NCBI GenBank assembly: GCA_038235385.1
Contig: JBBSTY010000101.1
Location: forward strand, 1 to 16,026
Direction: 5' to 3'
Length of the DNA stretch: 16,026 bases
From: JBBSTY01 sp038235385
GTDB lineage: Bacteria; Actinomycetota; Acidimicrobiia; Acidimicrobiales; Acidimicrobilacustridaceae
Position numbers and translations under genes: made by a program
In this document: positions 1-6,284 of the stretch, piece after piece
Numbering within the stretch: the first letter of the stretch is position 1
Layout: the number at the start of each line of letters is the position of its first letter
Notes under the pieces: generated by a model
Told to the model about the DNA's origin: nothing
What the model saw: only the letters and a program-made list of their open reading frames with translations
The model's database searches: none

Positions 1-792
1 AACCCGCGGTACTTCGACCCCAACAACATCGTCGATCTGGCCATCGAAGGTGGGTGCAACGCCGTTGCCACCACCTACGGTGCGCTCGGGCTGGTGTCGC
101 GCCGCTACGCCCACAGGATCCCGATGATCATGAAGCTCAACCACAACGAGATGCTCACGTACCCGAACGAGTACGACCAGATCATGTACGGCTCGGTGAG
201 CGATGCGTACAACCTCGGCGCCGCTGGCGTCGGCGCCACGATCTACTTCGGGTCGTCGGAATCGCACCGCCAGATCATGGAGGTGAGCGAGGCGTTCGCC
301 GAGGCGCACGAGCTCGGCATGTTCACGGTCCTGTGGTGCTACCTGCGCAACAGCTCCTTCAAGGTCGACGGCGTGGACTACAGCGCGTCCGCCGACCTGA
401 CCGGCCAGGCCAACCACATGGGCGTCACCATCGAGGCCGACATCATCAAGCAGAAGCTGCCCACCAACAACGGCGGCTACAACGCGTTGAACTACGGCAA
501 GACCAGCCCGCTCGTCTACGGCGAGCTCGTCGCCGACAACCCCATCGACTTCTGCCGGTGGCAGGTGGCGAACTGCTACATGGGCAACATCGGGCTCATC
601 AACAGCGGTGGCGAGTCCAAGGGTGAGAGCGACCTCGCCGATGCGGTGCGCACCGCCGTGATCAACAAGCGCGCCGGCGGCACCGGGCTGATCTCGGGTC
701 GCAAGGCGTTCCAGAAGCCGGCCGCCGAGGGCATCGAGCTGCTCAACGCGATCCAGGACGTCTACGCCGACGACTCGATCACGGTCGCCTGA
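1..792 (+). CDS. fbaB: Class I fructose-bisphosphate aldolase, FbaB/DhnA type (5' end missing)
   Basis: This glycolytic/gluconeogenic enzyme splits fructose 1,6-bisphosphate into two triose phosphates through a lysine Schiff base. The frame is open from base 1, so the gene begins before the window; 263 codons remain, and roughly the first 85-90 residues are missing compared with the about 350-residue E. coli FbaB as I remember it. Visible FbaB-like segments include YFDPNNIVDLAIEGGCN, RRYAHRIP, KLNHNE, GATIYFGSSES, DYSASADLTGQANH, NCYMGNIGLINSGGES and AVINKRAGGTGLISGRKAF. The Schiff-base lysine should be the first K of ADIIKQK (codon 448-450). The C terminus, QDVYADDSITVA, ends like FbaB. The GTG at 94 is internal, because homology continues upstream of it. 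A strong hairpin lies 100 bases past the stop. The family call is firm. Confidence 0.95.
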   Translation, partial: NPRYFDPNNIVDLAIEGGCNAVATTYGALGLVSRRYAHRIPMIMKLNHNEMLTYPNEYDQIMYGSVSDAYNLGAAGVGATIYFGSSESHRQIMEVSEAFAEAHELGMFTVLWCYLRNSSFKVDGVDYSASADLTGQANHMGVTIEADIIKQKLPTNNGGYNALNYGKTSPLVYGELVADNPIDFCRWQVANCYMGNIGLINSGGESKGESDLADAVRTAVINKRAGGTGLISGRKAFQKPAAEGIELLNAIQDVYADDSITVA

Positions 793-891
793 TCTCGTCC
801 CACCGACCTGATCGGGTCTCCTGATCGGGTCGAGCTGCTCGAGTCGGGCCGTGCGGGTCGAGCCGACCACCACCATCACCATCACCCGTGT

Positions 892-919
892 CCCGGCCGC
901 CGGATGTCCGGCGGCCGGG
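892..919 (+). terminator. Strong hairpin, probable aldolase terminator
   Basis: CCCGGCCGCCGGA (892-904) is exactly complementary to TCCGGCGGCCGGG (907-919), giving a 12- to 13-bp stem with a loop of two to four bases. No T-run follows, which fits the U-less stem-only terminators proposed for actinobacteria. It lies 100 bases after the aldolase stop and about 150 bases before the korA promoter candidate. It could instead be an RNA-processing or stability element. Confidence 0.55.
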
Positions 920-1051
920 TCGCGCCCGGCGGGGACGAGGGCGCGCCGAGGATCGTGGCGACCGGTCGACGATGTCGGCGGGCCGATCGGCGTGCGGGGG
1001 TCGTCGCCAGGGTGCTCGTGTGGGTGACCGAACGGCGACGAAGGGTGAGCA

Positions 1052-1068
1052 GCGGCAGACGGTGCCGC
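1052..1068. promoter_or_regulatory. Inverted repeat next to the korA promoter, possible operator
   Basis: GCGGCA (1052-1057), five spacer bases, then TGCCGC (1063-1068) form a perfect 6-bp inverted repeat ending three bases before the TAGGGT hexamer. It would cover the -35 side of the promoter, a usual repressor or activator position. No regulator family is recognised from the motif, and a repeat of this length can occur by chance in such G/C-rich DNA. Confidence 0.25.
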
Positions 1069-1071
1069 GGT

Positions 1072-1077
1072 TAGGGT
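1072..1077 (+). promoter_or_regulatory. Candidate -10 element of korA
   Basis: TAGGGT matches the actinobacterial TANNNT -10 pattern and lies 51 bases before the GTG start, so the korAB transcript would have a leader of about 45 bases. No good -35 hexamer is visible. The same hexamer appears before the lysine-rich gene at 7368. Confidence 0.4.
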
Positions 1078-1110
1078 GGGGAACGGCCCGTCGAGGTCGA
1101 ACGTCGATGA

Positions 1111-1128
1111 GGAAACGAGGGGGTTTCC
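1111..1128 (+). promoter_or_regulatory. korA ribosome binding site in a hairpin loop
   Basis: GGAAAC (1111-1116) pairs perfectly with GTTTCC (1123-1128), leaving GAGGGG (1117-1122) as the loop. GAGGGG(G) is the Shine-Dalgarno for the GTG at 1129, five bases away. The stem touches the start codon, so folding could limit ribosome access to the initiation region while presenting the Shine-Dalgarno. Confidence 0.5.
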
Positions 1129-3012
1129 GTGTCCGACACCGTGGAGCGCACGCAATCTCGAGCACCGCAGGAGCTCGATCGGGTGATCATCCGCTTCGCC
1201 GGCGATTCCGGTGACGGGATGCAACTCACCGGCGATCGCTTCACGAGCTCGAGCGCGTTGCTGGGCAACGATCTGGTGACGTTGCCCGAGTACCCCGCCG
1301 AGATCCGCGCACCGGCAGGCACGGTCGCCGGCGTCTCGAGCTTCCAGGTGCACATCTCCGACCACGACATCACGACGCCCGGGGATGCCCCGAACGTGCT
1401 CGTGGCGATGAACCCGGCCGCGCTGAAGAGCGAACTGTCGAAGCTCGAGGTCGGCGGGACCCTGATCGTCAACATCGACACGTTCGACGAGCGCAGCATC
1501 GCCAAGGCGGGGTACCAGGCCAACCCGCTCGAGGACGGAACGGTCAAGGGGTTCTCCGTCTACGAGGTGCCGATGACGAGCATCACCAAGCAGGCGTGCG
1601 AACCGCTCGGCATCAAGCAGCGCGATGCGGATCGTTCCAAGAACTTCTTCGCGCTGGGCCTGATCTCGTGGATGTACACGCGTCCCGAGAAACCGACGAT
1701 CGACTGGATCAACGCCAAGTTCGCGTCACGGACACAGGTCCGCGACGCGAACCTCGCGGCGTTCCGTGCCGGTCATGCGTTCGGCGAGACCGCCGAGCTG
1801 TTCGACCACCCGTATTCGGTGGCCCCGTCGAGCCAACCGCCGGGCGACTACACCAACATCAGCGGCAACACCGCGATGGCCTGGGGACTGATCGCGGCCT
1901 CCCAGCTCTCGGGTCTGCCGCTGTTCTTGGGCTCGTACCCGATCACCCCCGCATCCGACATCCTCCACGAGCTGTCCAAGCACAAGAACTTCGGTGTCCG
2001 CACGTTGCAGGCCGAGGACGAGATCGCCGGAATCGGCTCGGCCCTGGGCGCCGCCTACGGCGGTCATCTCGGCTGCACCACGACCAGTGGGCCGGGGGTC
2101 GCCCTCAAGGCCGAGACGATCGGCCTGGCCATCAGCCTGGAGCTCCCGCTGGTGATCATCGACATCCAGCGAGGCGGTCCGTCCACCGGACTGCCCACCA
2201 AGACCGAGCAGGCCGATCTGCTGATGGCCATGTACGGCCACCACGGCGAATCGCCCCTGCCGATCATCGCGTCGTACAGCCCGGCGCACTGCTTCGAGGT
2301 GGCCATCGAAGCCGCTCGCATGGCGCTCACGTATCGGACGCCGGTGATCGTGCTGTCCGACGGGTACCTGGCCAACGGTGCCGAGCCGTGGCGCATCCCC
2401 GATGTCGCGTCGCTTCCCCGGATCGACGTCGAGTTCGCCACCGGGTTCAACCACACCGACGACGACAGCAACCCCGAGTTCTGGCCCTACCTGCGCGATC
2501 CCGAGACCCTCGTCCGGCCGTTGGCCCTGCCCGGGACGCCGGACCTGATGCACCGGATCGGTGGCATCGAGAAGCAGGACGGGAGCGGGAACATCTCCTA
2601 TGACCCCGAGAACCACGGGCACATGGTGCAGGTGCGGGCCGACAAGATCGCCGGCATCGCTCGGGACATCCCGCCCATGGAGCTGCGCGGCGACGTCGCA
2701 GACGCAGACATCCTGGTCATCGGCTGGGGTTCGACCTGGGGGGCGATCAGCGGAGCGGTCGACCGATGTCGCACCAGTGGTCGCAAGGTCGCCCAGGCGC
2801 ACCTGGTCCACCTGAACCCCTTCCCGTCCGATCTGGGCGAGATCCTCCACCGGTACCCCCGGGTGCTCGTGCCCGAGATGAACCTCGGCCAGCTGTCACG
2901 CCTGCTGCGCGCCGAGTACCTGGTCGATGCCCGATCGGTTTCGAAGGTGAAGGGAACGCCCTTCACCGCCGGTGAGCTCGAACGCGCGATCCTGGAGCTG
3001 CTCGATGACTGA
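1129..3012 (+). CDS. korA: 2-oxoacid:ferredoxin oxidoreductase, fused gamma-alpha subunit (KorA)
   Basis: This is the large subunit of a 2-oxoacid:ferredoxin oxidoreductase, which decarboxylates a 2-oxoacid (probably 2-oxoglutarate) to an acyl-CoA and reduces ferredoxin. The 627-residue protein has an N-terminal gamma domain (about 18-200) opening with RFAGDSGDGMQLTGDRF and an alpha domain (from about 235) with YPITPASDIL (Y270-P274), LQAEDEIAGIGSALGAAYGG, TTTSGPGVALKAE and IQRGGPSTGLPTKTEQ. The last part (about 525-627) is the alpha C-terminal domain (ILVIGWGSTWGAI). GTG at 1129 has a Shine-Dalgarno five bases away. The ATG of korB lies inside its 3' end, so the two are cotranscribed and probably translationally coupled. 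The gamma-alpha fusion plus separate beta subunit resembles mycobacterial KorAB. No ferredoxin gene is present in the window. Substrate is assigned by family resemblance; another 2-oxoacid is possible. Confidence 0.93.
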   Translation: MSDTVERTQSRAPQELDRVIIRFAGDSGDGMQLTGDRFTSSSALLGNDLVTLPEYPAEIRAPAGTVAGVSSFQVHISDHDITTPGDAPNVLVAMNPAALKSELSKLEVGGTLIVNIDTFDERSIAKAGYQANPLEDGTVKGFSVYEVPMTSITKQACEPLGIKQRDADRSKNFFALGLISWMYTRPEKPTIDWINAKFASRTQVRDANLAAFRAGHAFGETAELFDHPYSVAPSSQPPGDYTNISGNTAMAWGLIAASQLSGLPLFLGSYPITPASDILHELSKHKNFGVRTLQAEDEIAGIGSALGAAYGGHLGCTTTSGPGVALKAETIGLAISLELPLVIIDIQRGGPSTGLPTKTEQADLLMAMYGHHGESPLPIIASYSPAHCFEVAIEAARMALTYRTPVIVLSDGYLANGAEPWRIPDVASLPRIDVEFATGFNHTDDDSNPEFWPYLRDPETLVRPLALPGTPDLMHRIGGIEKQDGSGNISYDPENHGHMVQVRADKIAGIARDIPPMELRGDVADADILVIGWGSTWGAISGAVDRCRTSGRKVAQAHLVHLNPFPSDLGEILHRYPRVLVPEMNLGQLSRLLRAEYLVDARSVSKVKGTPFTAGELERAILELLDD

Positions 3013-4042
3013 TGTCGCGGTGCCCATCACCACCCGGAAGGATTGGTCGAGCGATCAGGAGGTGCGCTGGTGCCCCGGCTGCGGGGACTACTCGATCCTC
3101 GCCGCCGTGCAGTTCCTGATGCCCGAGCTCGGCGTCCGCCGGGAGAACACGGTGTTCGTGTCCGGAATCGGCTGCGCGGCACGGTTCCCGTACTACATGG
3201 ACACCTACGGGATGCACACCATCCACGGTCGGGCTCCGGCGATCGCCACAGGCCTCGCCATCGCCCGCCCGGACCTCGACGTCTGGGTGATCGGCGGCGA
3301 CGGCGACATGTTGTCGATCGGCGGCAACCACCTCATCCACGCGCTGCGACGTAACGTGAACATCACCATCTTGATGTTCAACAACCAGATCTACGGCCTC
3401 ACCAAGGGCCAGTACTCGCCCACCTCCGAAGCGGGCAAGGTCACCAAGTCGACCCCGTTCGGATCGATCGAGACGCCGTTCAACCCGATCAGCCTGGCGC
3501 TCGGTGCCGAGGCCACCTTCGTCGCCCGCACCCACGACATGGACCGCAAGCACATGATGGAGGTGTTCCGTCGTGCGCACGATCACAACGGTGCGGCGTT
3601 CGTGGAGATCTACCAGAACTGCAACGTGTTCAACGACGGCGCCTTCGCGACGTTGACCGGCAAGGCCGTGCGCGAGGACATGCTGATCTCGCTGGTGCAC
3701 GGCGAACCGATCCGCTTCGGCGCCGACCACGAGAAGGGCGTCATCCTCGACACCGATGGCCGTCTCCAGACCGTCCTGGTGGACGACGTCGGCGCCGACC
3801 GCATCCTCGTGCACGACGAGGCCAACGATCGTGGACTCGGCTTCATGCTCAGCCGCCTGTCGCGAGGGCCGCAGGACCCCACACCCGTGGGGGTGTTCCG
3901 GGCGGTCGACGAACGCGAGCACCCCGAGCACCCCGAGTACGGCGCGGCGATCACCGCGCAGGTCGAGGCGGCCCGGGAGCGCAACGGCCCCGGTGATCTC
4001 GCCGACCTGCTCCACAGCGGCGCGGTGTGGCACGTCGACTGA
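3005..4042 (+). CDS. korB: 2-oxoacid:ferredoxin oxidoreductase, beta subunit (KorB)
   Basis: This subunit binds thiamine diphosphate and an iron-sulphur cluster and works with KorA. The 345-residue protein starts MTDVAVPI. I chose ATG 3005, which overlaps the korA stop by eight bases (ATGACTGA), over an upstream in-frame codon at 2972 that would add 11 residues lying inside korA. Candidate cluster cysteines are C23 and C26 (WCPGCGDYS), C57 (SGIGCAARFP) and C206 (YQNCNVFN). The thiamine-diphosphate/Mg motif runs from GDGD (98-101) to FNNQIYGLTKGQ. MDTYGMHTIHGRAPAIATG is a typical KorB segment. It is the second gene of the korAB operon; a G-rich tract follows and the next gene is convergent. 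Confidence 0.94.
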   Translation: MTDVAVPITTRKDWSSDQEVRWCPGCGDYSILAAVQFLMPELGVRRENTVFVSGIGCAARFPYYMDTYGMHTIHGRAPAIATGLAIARPDLDVWVIGGDGDMLSIGGNHLIHALRRNVNITILMFNNQIYGLTKGQYSPTSEAGKVTKSTPFGSIETPFNPISLALGAEATFVARTHDMDRKHMMEVFRRAHDHNGAAFVEIYQNCNVFNDGAFATLTGKAVREDMLISLVHGEPIRFGADHEKGVILDTDGRLQTVLVDDVGADRILVHDEANDRGLGFMLSRLSRGPQDPTPVGVFRAVDEREHPEHPEYGAAITAQVEAARERNGPGDLADLLHSGAVWHVD

Positions 4043-4087
4043 CGAGCCCGCCGTCCCGATCCACGGTCGGGGTCGCCGGTTGTGGCG

Positions 4088-4132
4088 CCCTCGCCCTCGC
4101 CCTCGCCCGGGTTCGGGTCGGGTCGGGTCGGG
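4088..4132 (+). repeat. CCCTCG and GGGTC short tandem repeats, G-quadruplex candidate
   Basis: In the 104-base gap between korB and the convergent DUF1015 gene, the + strand reads three CCCTCG-type units (4088-4107), then five GGG tracts (4109-4111, 4115-4117, 4120-4122, 4125-4127, 4130-4132) separated by TTC or TC. Four or more GGG tracts with loops of two or three bases meet the usual G-quadruplex pattern. It may act as a transcription block between the convergent genes, or be neutral microrepeat sequence. No ordinary stem-loop terminator is obvious here. Confidence 0.6.
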
Positions 4133-4146
4133 TCGTGGATCCGACG

Positions 4147-5340
4147 TCAGTCCGTGAGCGAGCGGAACACCACGCCCGTGCGGGGCTTGGGGTGGAAGAA
4201 GGTCGTCTTCGGTGGCATGCGCTCGCCGCCGCGTGCGATCGCGGTGATCTGACCAACGGTGGCCGGGCGCAGCAGCACGCCGGCCTGGGCGTCGCCGCGC
4301 TGCACGGCACGGAGCACGTTGTCGACCCCGTGCTGGAAGACGAGGTCGTGCTCGGGGAGGTCGGCCAGCGCGGCATCGAGGCGAACCGTGTCGAGGTCGC
4401 GCAGCTCGGCGGTGGCCTCGGGCCGGGGCGTGAGGATCGACGTCCGGTGCGGTTCGACGAGCGCGAGGAAGCCCTGGCGGATCATGGCGGACAGCATCGC
4501 CGGGTCGACCGGACCGCTGGGGGTGACGACGAAGACCTCGGCGAGCGCGGCGGCCAGGTCGAAGCCGTCGGGCAGACCGGAGATGAGCCGGTGGATGGGC
4601 AGCACGGTGAGCTGCTCGGGTGCCAGTTCGACCACGTAGGTGAGCACCGAGTCGGCGGGGCCGCCCGGCGCGCCGCCGGCCGCCTCGCGCCGCTCGTCGC
4701 GATAGGCGAGCGAGGTCTCGAAGCGGTGGTGGCCGTCTGCGATCACCACCGGCTCGGCGTTGACCATGGCACTGATCTCCGCCATGCGGTCGGGGTCGTC
4801 GACGATCCAGAGCGAGTGCACGGTGCCGTCGGCATCGGACCACGATGCGATCGGGTCCTCCGGCGACTCGAGCAGCGCGGTGAGCCCGGCCGCCGGTGAC
4901 AGCGCCCAGACCGCCGACAGGTTGGCCGATGTGGCACGCAGGAGGTTGAGCCGGTCGCTCTTGGCCTTGGGCGTCGTGTGCTCGTGGGGGAGGATGCCAC
5001 CCTCGCCGGGCCGGCTGAGCTCGAGAGCACCGAACACACCGGTGGTGTGCCGGGCGTGCCCGCTCTCGTCGACCGTGTCCATGCGGTACACGTAGAACGA
5101 GGGCTCATCGGTGACGAGCACCCCCTCGTCCTGCCACGCCTGGAACGCGACGGCGGCGTCGCGGTACGGGTCCGATCCGCCCTCGGGGAGGTCGATGCGT
5201 ACGACGTTGTGCGGGTCGTTCGCCGCGAGGTGGGCCCGCTGCTCGGCGTCGATGACGTCGTAGGGCGGCGCGGTCACGAGGGCGGGGTCGAGACGATCGA
5301 GGTCGTAGCGGATCCCGGGGAACGGTTCGAAGCTCGGCAC
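4147..5340 (-). CDS. DUF1015 family protein
   Basis: The 397-residue protein belongs to the DUF1015 (COG4198) family, whose biochemical role I do not know. Family features seen are an N-terminal APPYDVI (P26-I30), HEHTTPKAKSDRLNLL (about 119-134), ADGHHRFETSLAYRDER with ADGHHR at 201-206, VLPIHRL, and a C terminus with FFHPKPRTGVVFRSL. Length is normal for the family. The GTG at 5340 gives MPSFEPFPGIRYD, the usual family start. TACAAA lies six bases before the start on the coding strand, so the message may be leaderless; an AGAGG directly abutting the GTG is too close for a normal Shine-Dalgarno. It is convergent with korB and divergent from the HAD gene. Confidence 0.88.
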   Translation of the reverse strand: MPSFEPFPGIRYDLDRLDPALVTAPPYDVIDAEQRAHLAANDPHNVVRIDLPEGGSDPYRDAAVAFQAWQDEGVLVTDEPSFYVYRMDTVDESGHARHTTGVFGALELSRPGEGGILPHEHTTPKAKSDRLNLLRATSANLSAVWALSPAAGLTALLESPEDPIASWSDADGTVHSLWIVDDPDRMAEISAMVNAEPVVIADGHHRFETSLAYRDERREAAGGAPGGPADSVLTYVVELAPEQLTVLPIHRLISGLPDGFDLAAALAEVFVVTPSGPVDPAMLSAMIRQGFLALVEPHRTSILTPRPEATAELRDLDTVRLDAALADLPEHDLVFQHGVDNVLRAVQRGDAQAGVLLRPATVGQITAIARGGERMPPKTTFFHPKPRTGVVFRSLTD

Positions 5341-5346
5341 CCTCTG

Positions 5347-5352
5347 TTTGTA
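5347..5352 (-). promoter_or_regulatory. Candidate -10 of the DUF1015 gene, leaderless layout
   Basis: Read on the minus strand this is TACAAA, five of six like the T-A-N-N-N-T pattern plus TAAAAT-like bases, ending exactly six bases before the GTG start. A start point about seven bases downstream would fall on or next to the start codon. Confidence 0.35.
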
Positions 5353-5433
5353 GCAGACCGCCCAACGGTGGCTTCACCTGCCTCGCTGCCGGCGCACGGG
5401 CCGAGCGCTCGCAGCGTGCTGGCGCGAGCTCGC

Positions 5434-5448
5434 CCGAGGTCACCTCGG
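5434..5448. promoter_or_regulatory. Inverted repeat in the divergent DUF1015/HAD promoter region
   Basis: CCGAGGT (5434-5440), C, then ACCTCGG (5442-5448) is a perfect 7-bp inverted repeat with a one-base centre. It lies 18 bases upstream of the candidate -10 of the HAD gene, thus at about -44 to -30 relative to its likely start point, a classic operator position. No matching regulator gene is in the window. Confidence 0.3.
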
Positions 5449-5466
5449 CTGGCTCCGCACGCGTGC

Positions 5467-5472
5467 AAGGAT
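5467..5472 (+). promoter_or_regulatory. Candidate -10 of the HAD gene, leaderless layout
   Basis: AAGGAT lies five bases before the ATG at 5478. It departs from TANNNT at its first base, but the position and the lack of any Shine-Dalgarno before this ATG agree with a leaderless start. Confidence 0.3.
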
Positions 5473-5477
5473 GCGCC

Positions 5478-6254
5478 ATGGCCTGGGTCCTCGATCTCGA
5501 CGGCGTGGTGTGGCTGGGCGACCATCCGGTGCCGGGCGCCGCCGACGCCGTGGCCGAACTGCGTCGCCGGGGCGAGGCGGTGGCCTTCGTCACCAACAAC
5601 TCGGCGGTGCCGCGATCCGCCGTCGAGGCCAAGCTCGCCGCCTTCGGCATCGACCCGCAGGGTGGGGTGGTGACATCGGCCATGGCTGCTGCCGTGTTGG
5701 TGGAGCCGGGGATGACGGCGTTGGTGTGCGGCGGGCCGGGAATCGTGGAGGAGCTCGAGGGCCGTGGTGTCGAGGTCGTCCGCGACGGCCCGGCCGACGT
5801 GGTCGTGGTGGGCTTCCACCGTGATTTCGACTACGAGCGCCTGCGGGTGGCAGCGACCGCGGTGCGCCGGGGAGCCCGCCTGATCGCCACGAACGACGAC
5901 GCCACCTATCCGACCCCGGATGGACCGATTCCCGGCGGGGGAGCCATCGTCGCCGCGGTGGCCACCGCGGCAGGCGTCGACCCGGTCGTCGCCGGGAAGC
6001 CCCATGCCCCCATGGTCGATCTCGTCCGGGCCCGGGTCGGACCCGTCGGCATCGGCGTGGGCGACCGCCCCGACACCGATGGCCGGTTCGCCCGGGCGCT
6101 CGGCTACCGGTGGGCGCTGGTGCTGTCGGGGGTGACCCAGGAGGCGGACCTGCCGGTGGACCCGCCGCCCGATCTGATCGCGGCGGATCTGGCGGCGTTG
6201 GTCGCGGCGACCGACCCCGATGTGCCCGATGCGGCGATCGGGTCGGGCCGCTGA
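5478..6254 (+). CDS. HAD-IIA family phosphatase (NagD / 4-nitrophenylphosphatase-like)
   Basis: This is a cytosolic haloacid-dehalogenase phosphatase of 258 residues. Motif I is DLDGVVW with D6 (nucleophile) and D8; motif II is T39-N40-N41 (TNNSAVPR); motif III is K174 in GKPHAPM; motif IV is GVGDRPDTD with D196, D199 and D201. The large type IIA cap lies between motifs II and III. I chose ATG 5478, which puts DLDG directly at the N terminus as usual in the family; a GTG at 5463 would add only MQGCA. Mycobacterium tuberculosis has a homologue, Rv1692, at the same place next to tlyA, reported as a glycerol-3-phosphate phosphatase, so polar-lipid recycling is a plausible role. The exact substrate cannot be read from sequence. 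Confidence 0.9.
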   Translation: MAWVLDLDGVVWLGDHPVPGAADAVAELRRRGEAVAFVTNNSAVPRSAVEAKLAAFGIDPQGGVVTSAMAAAVLVEPGMTALVCGGPGIVEELEGRGVEVVRDGPADVVVVGFHRDFDYERLRVAATAVRRGARLIATNDDATYPTPDGPIPGGGAIVAAVATAAGVDPVVAGKPHAPMVDLVRARVGPVGIGVGDRPDTDGRFARALGYRWALVLSGVTQEADLPVDPPPDLIAADLAALVAATDPDVPDAAIGSGR

Positions 6255-6255
6255 C

Positions 6256-6268
6256 GTCGGGGCCCGAC
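6256..6268. terminator. Short inverted repeat between convergent genes
   Basis: GTCGGG (6256-6261), one G, then CCCGAC (6263-6268) can fold as a 5-bp stem with a GGC loop on either strand. It sits in the 30-base gap between the convergent HAD and hydrolase genes, so it could stop transcription from both sides. There is no T-run, and the stem is short. Confidence 0.3.
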
Positions 6269-6284
6269 ATGGTCGCCGAGCTGA

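Larger units (their letters stand above)
793..1128. other. Gap between aldolase and korA, 336 bases
   Basis: No gene is convincing here. The stretch holds a direct repeat CTGATCGGGTC (808-818 and 821-831), a CAC/CAT microrepeat (868-885), a 13-bp hairpin (892-919), an inverted repeat (1052-1068), a promoter-like hexamer (1072-1077) and the korA leader hairpin. The aldolase frame stays open for 93 codons after its TGA before a TAG at 1072, but that translation is Arg/Gly-rich and looks like chance in high-GC DNA. Confidence 0.7.

Noticed and set aside
868..885. CACCACCATCACCATCAC reads as six histidine codons in frame with the aldolase after its TGA, as in a His-tag
   Set aside because: It lies 75 bases past the aldolase stop, no vector sequence surrounds it, and the downstream DNA continues as ordinary native high-GC sequence into korA. 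A chance CAC/CAT microrepeat is the simpler view; stop-codon readthrough has no other support.
2963..4843. 626-codon open frame on the minus strand
   Set aside because: It runs antisense to korB and out of frame through the DUF1015 gene, is rich in Arg/His/Gly, and shows no family motif; it is a shadow of third-position G/C bias.
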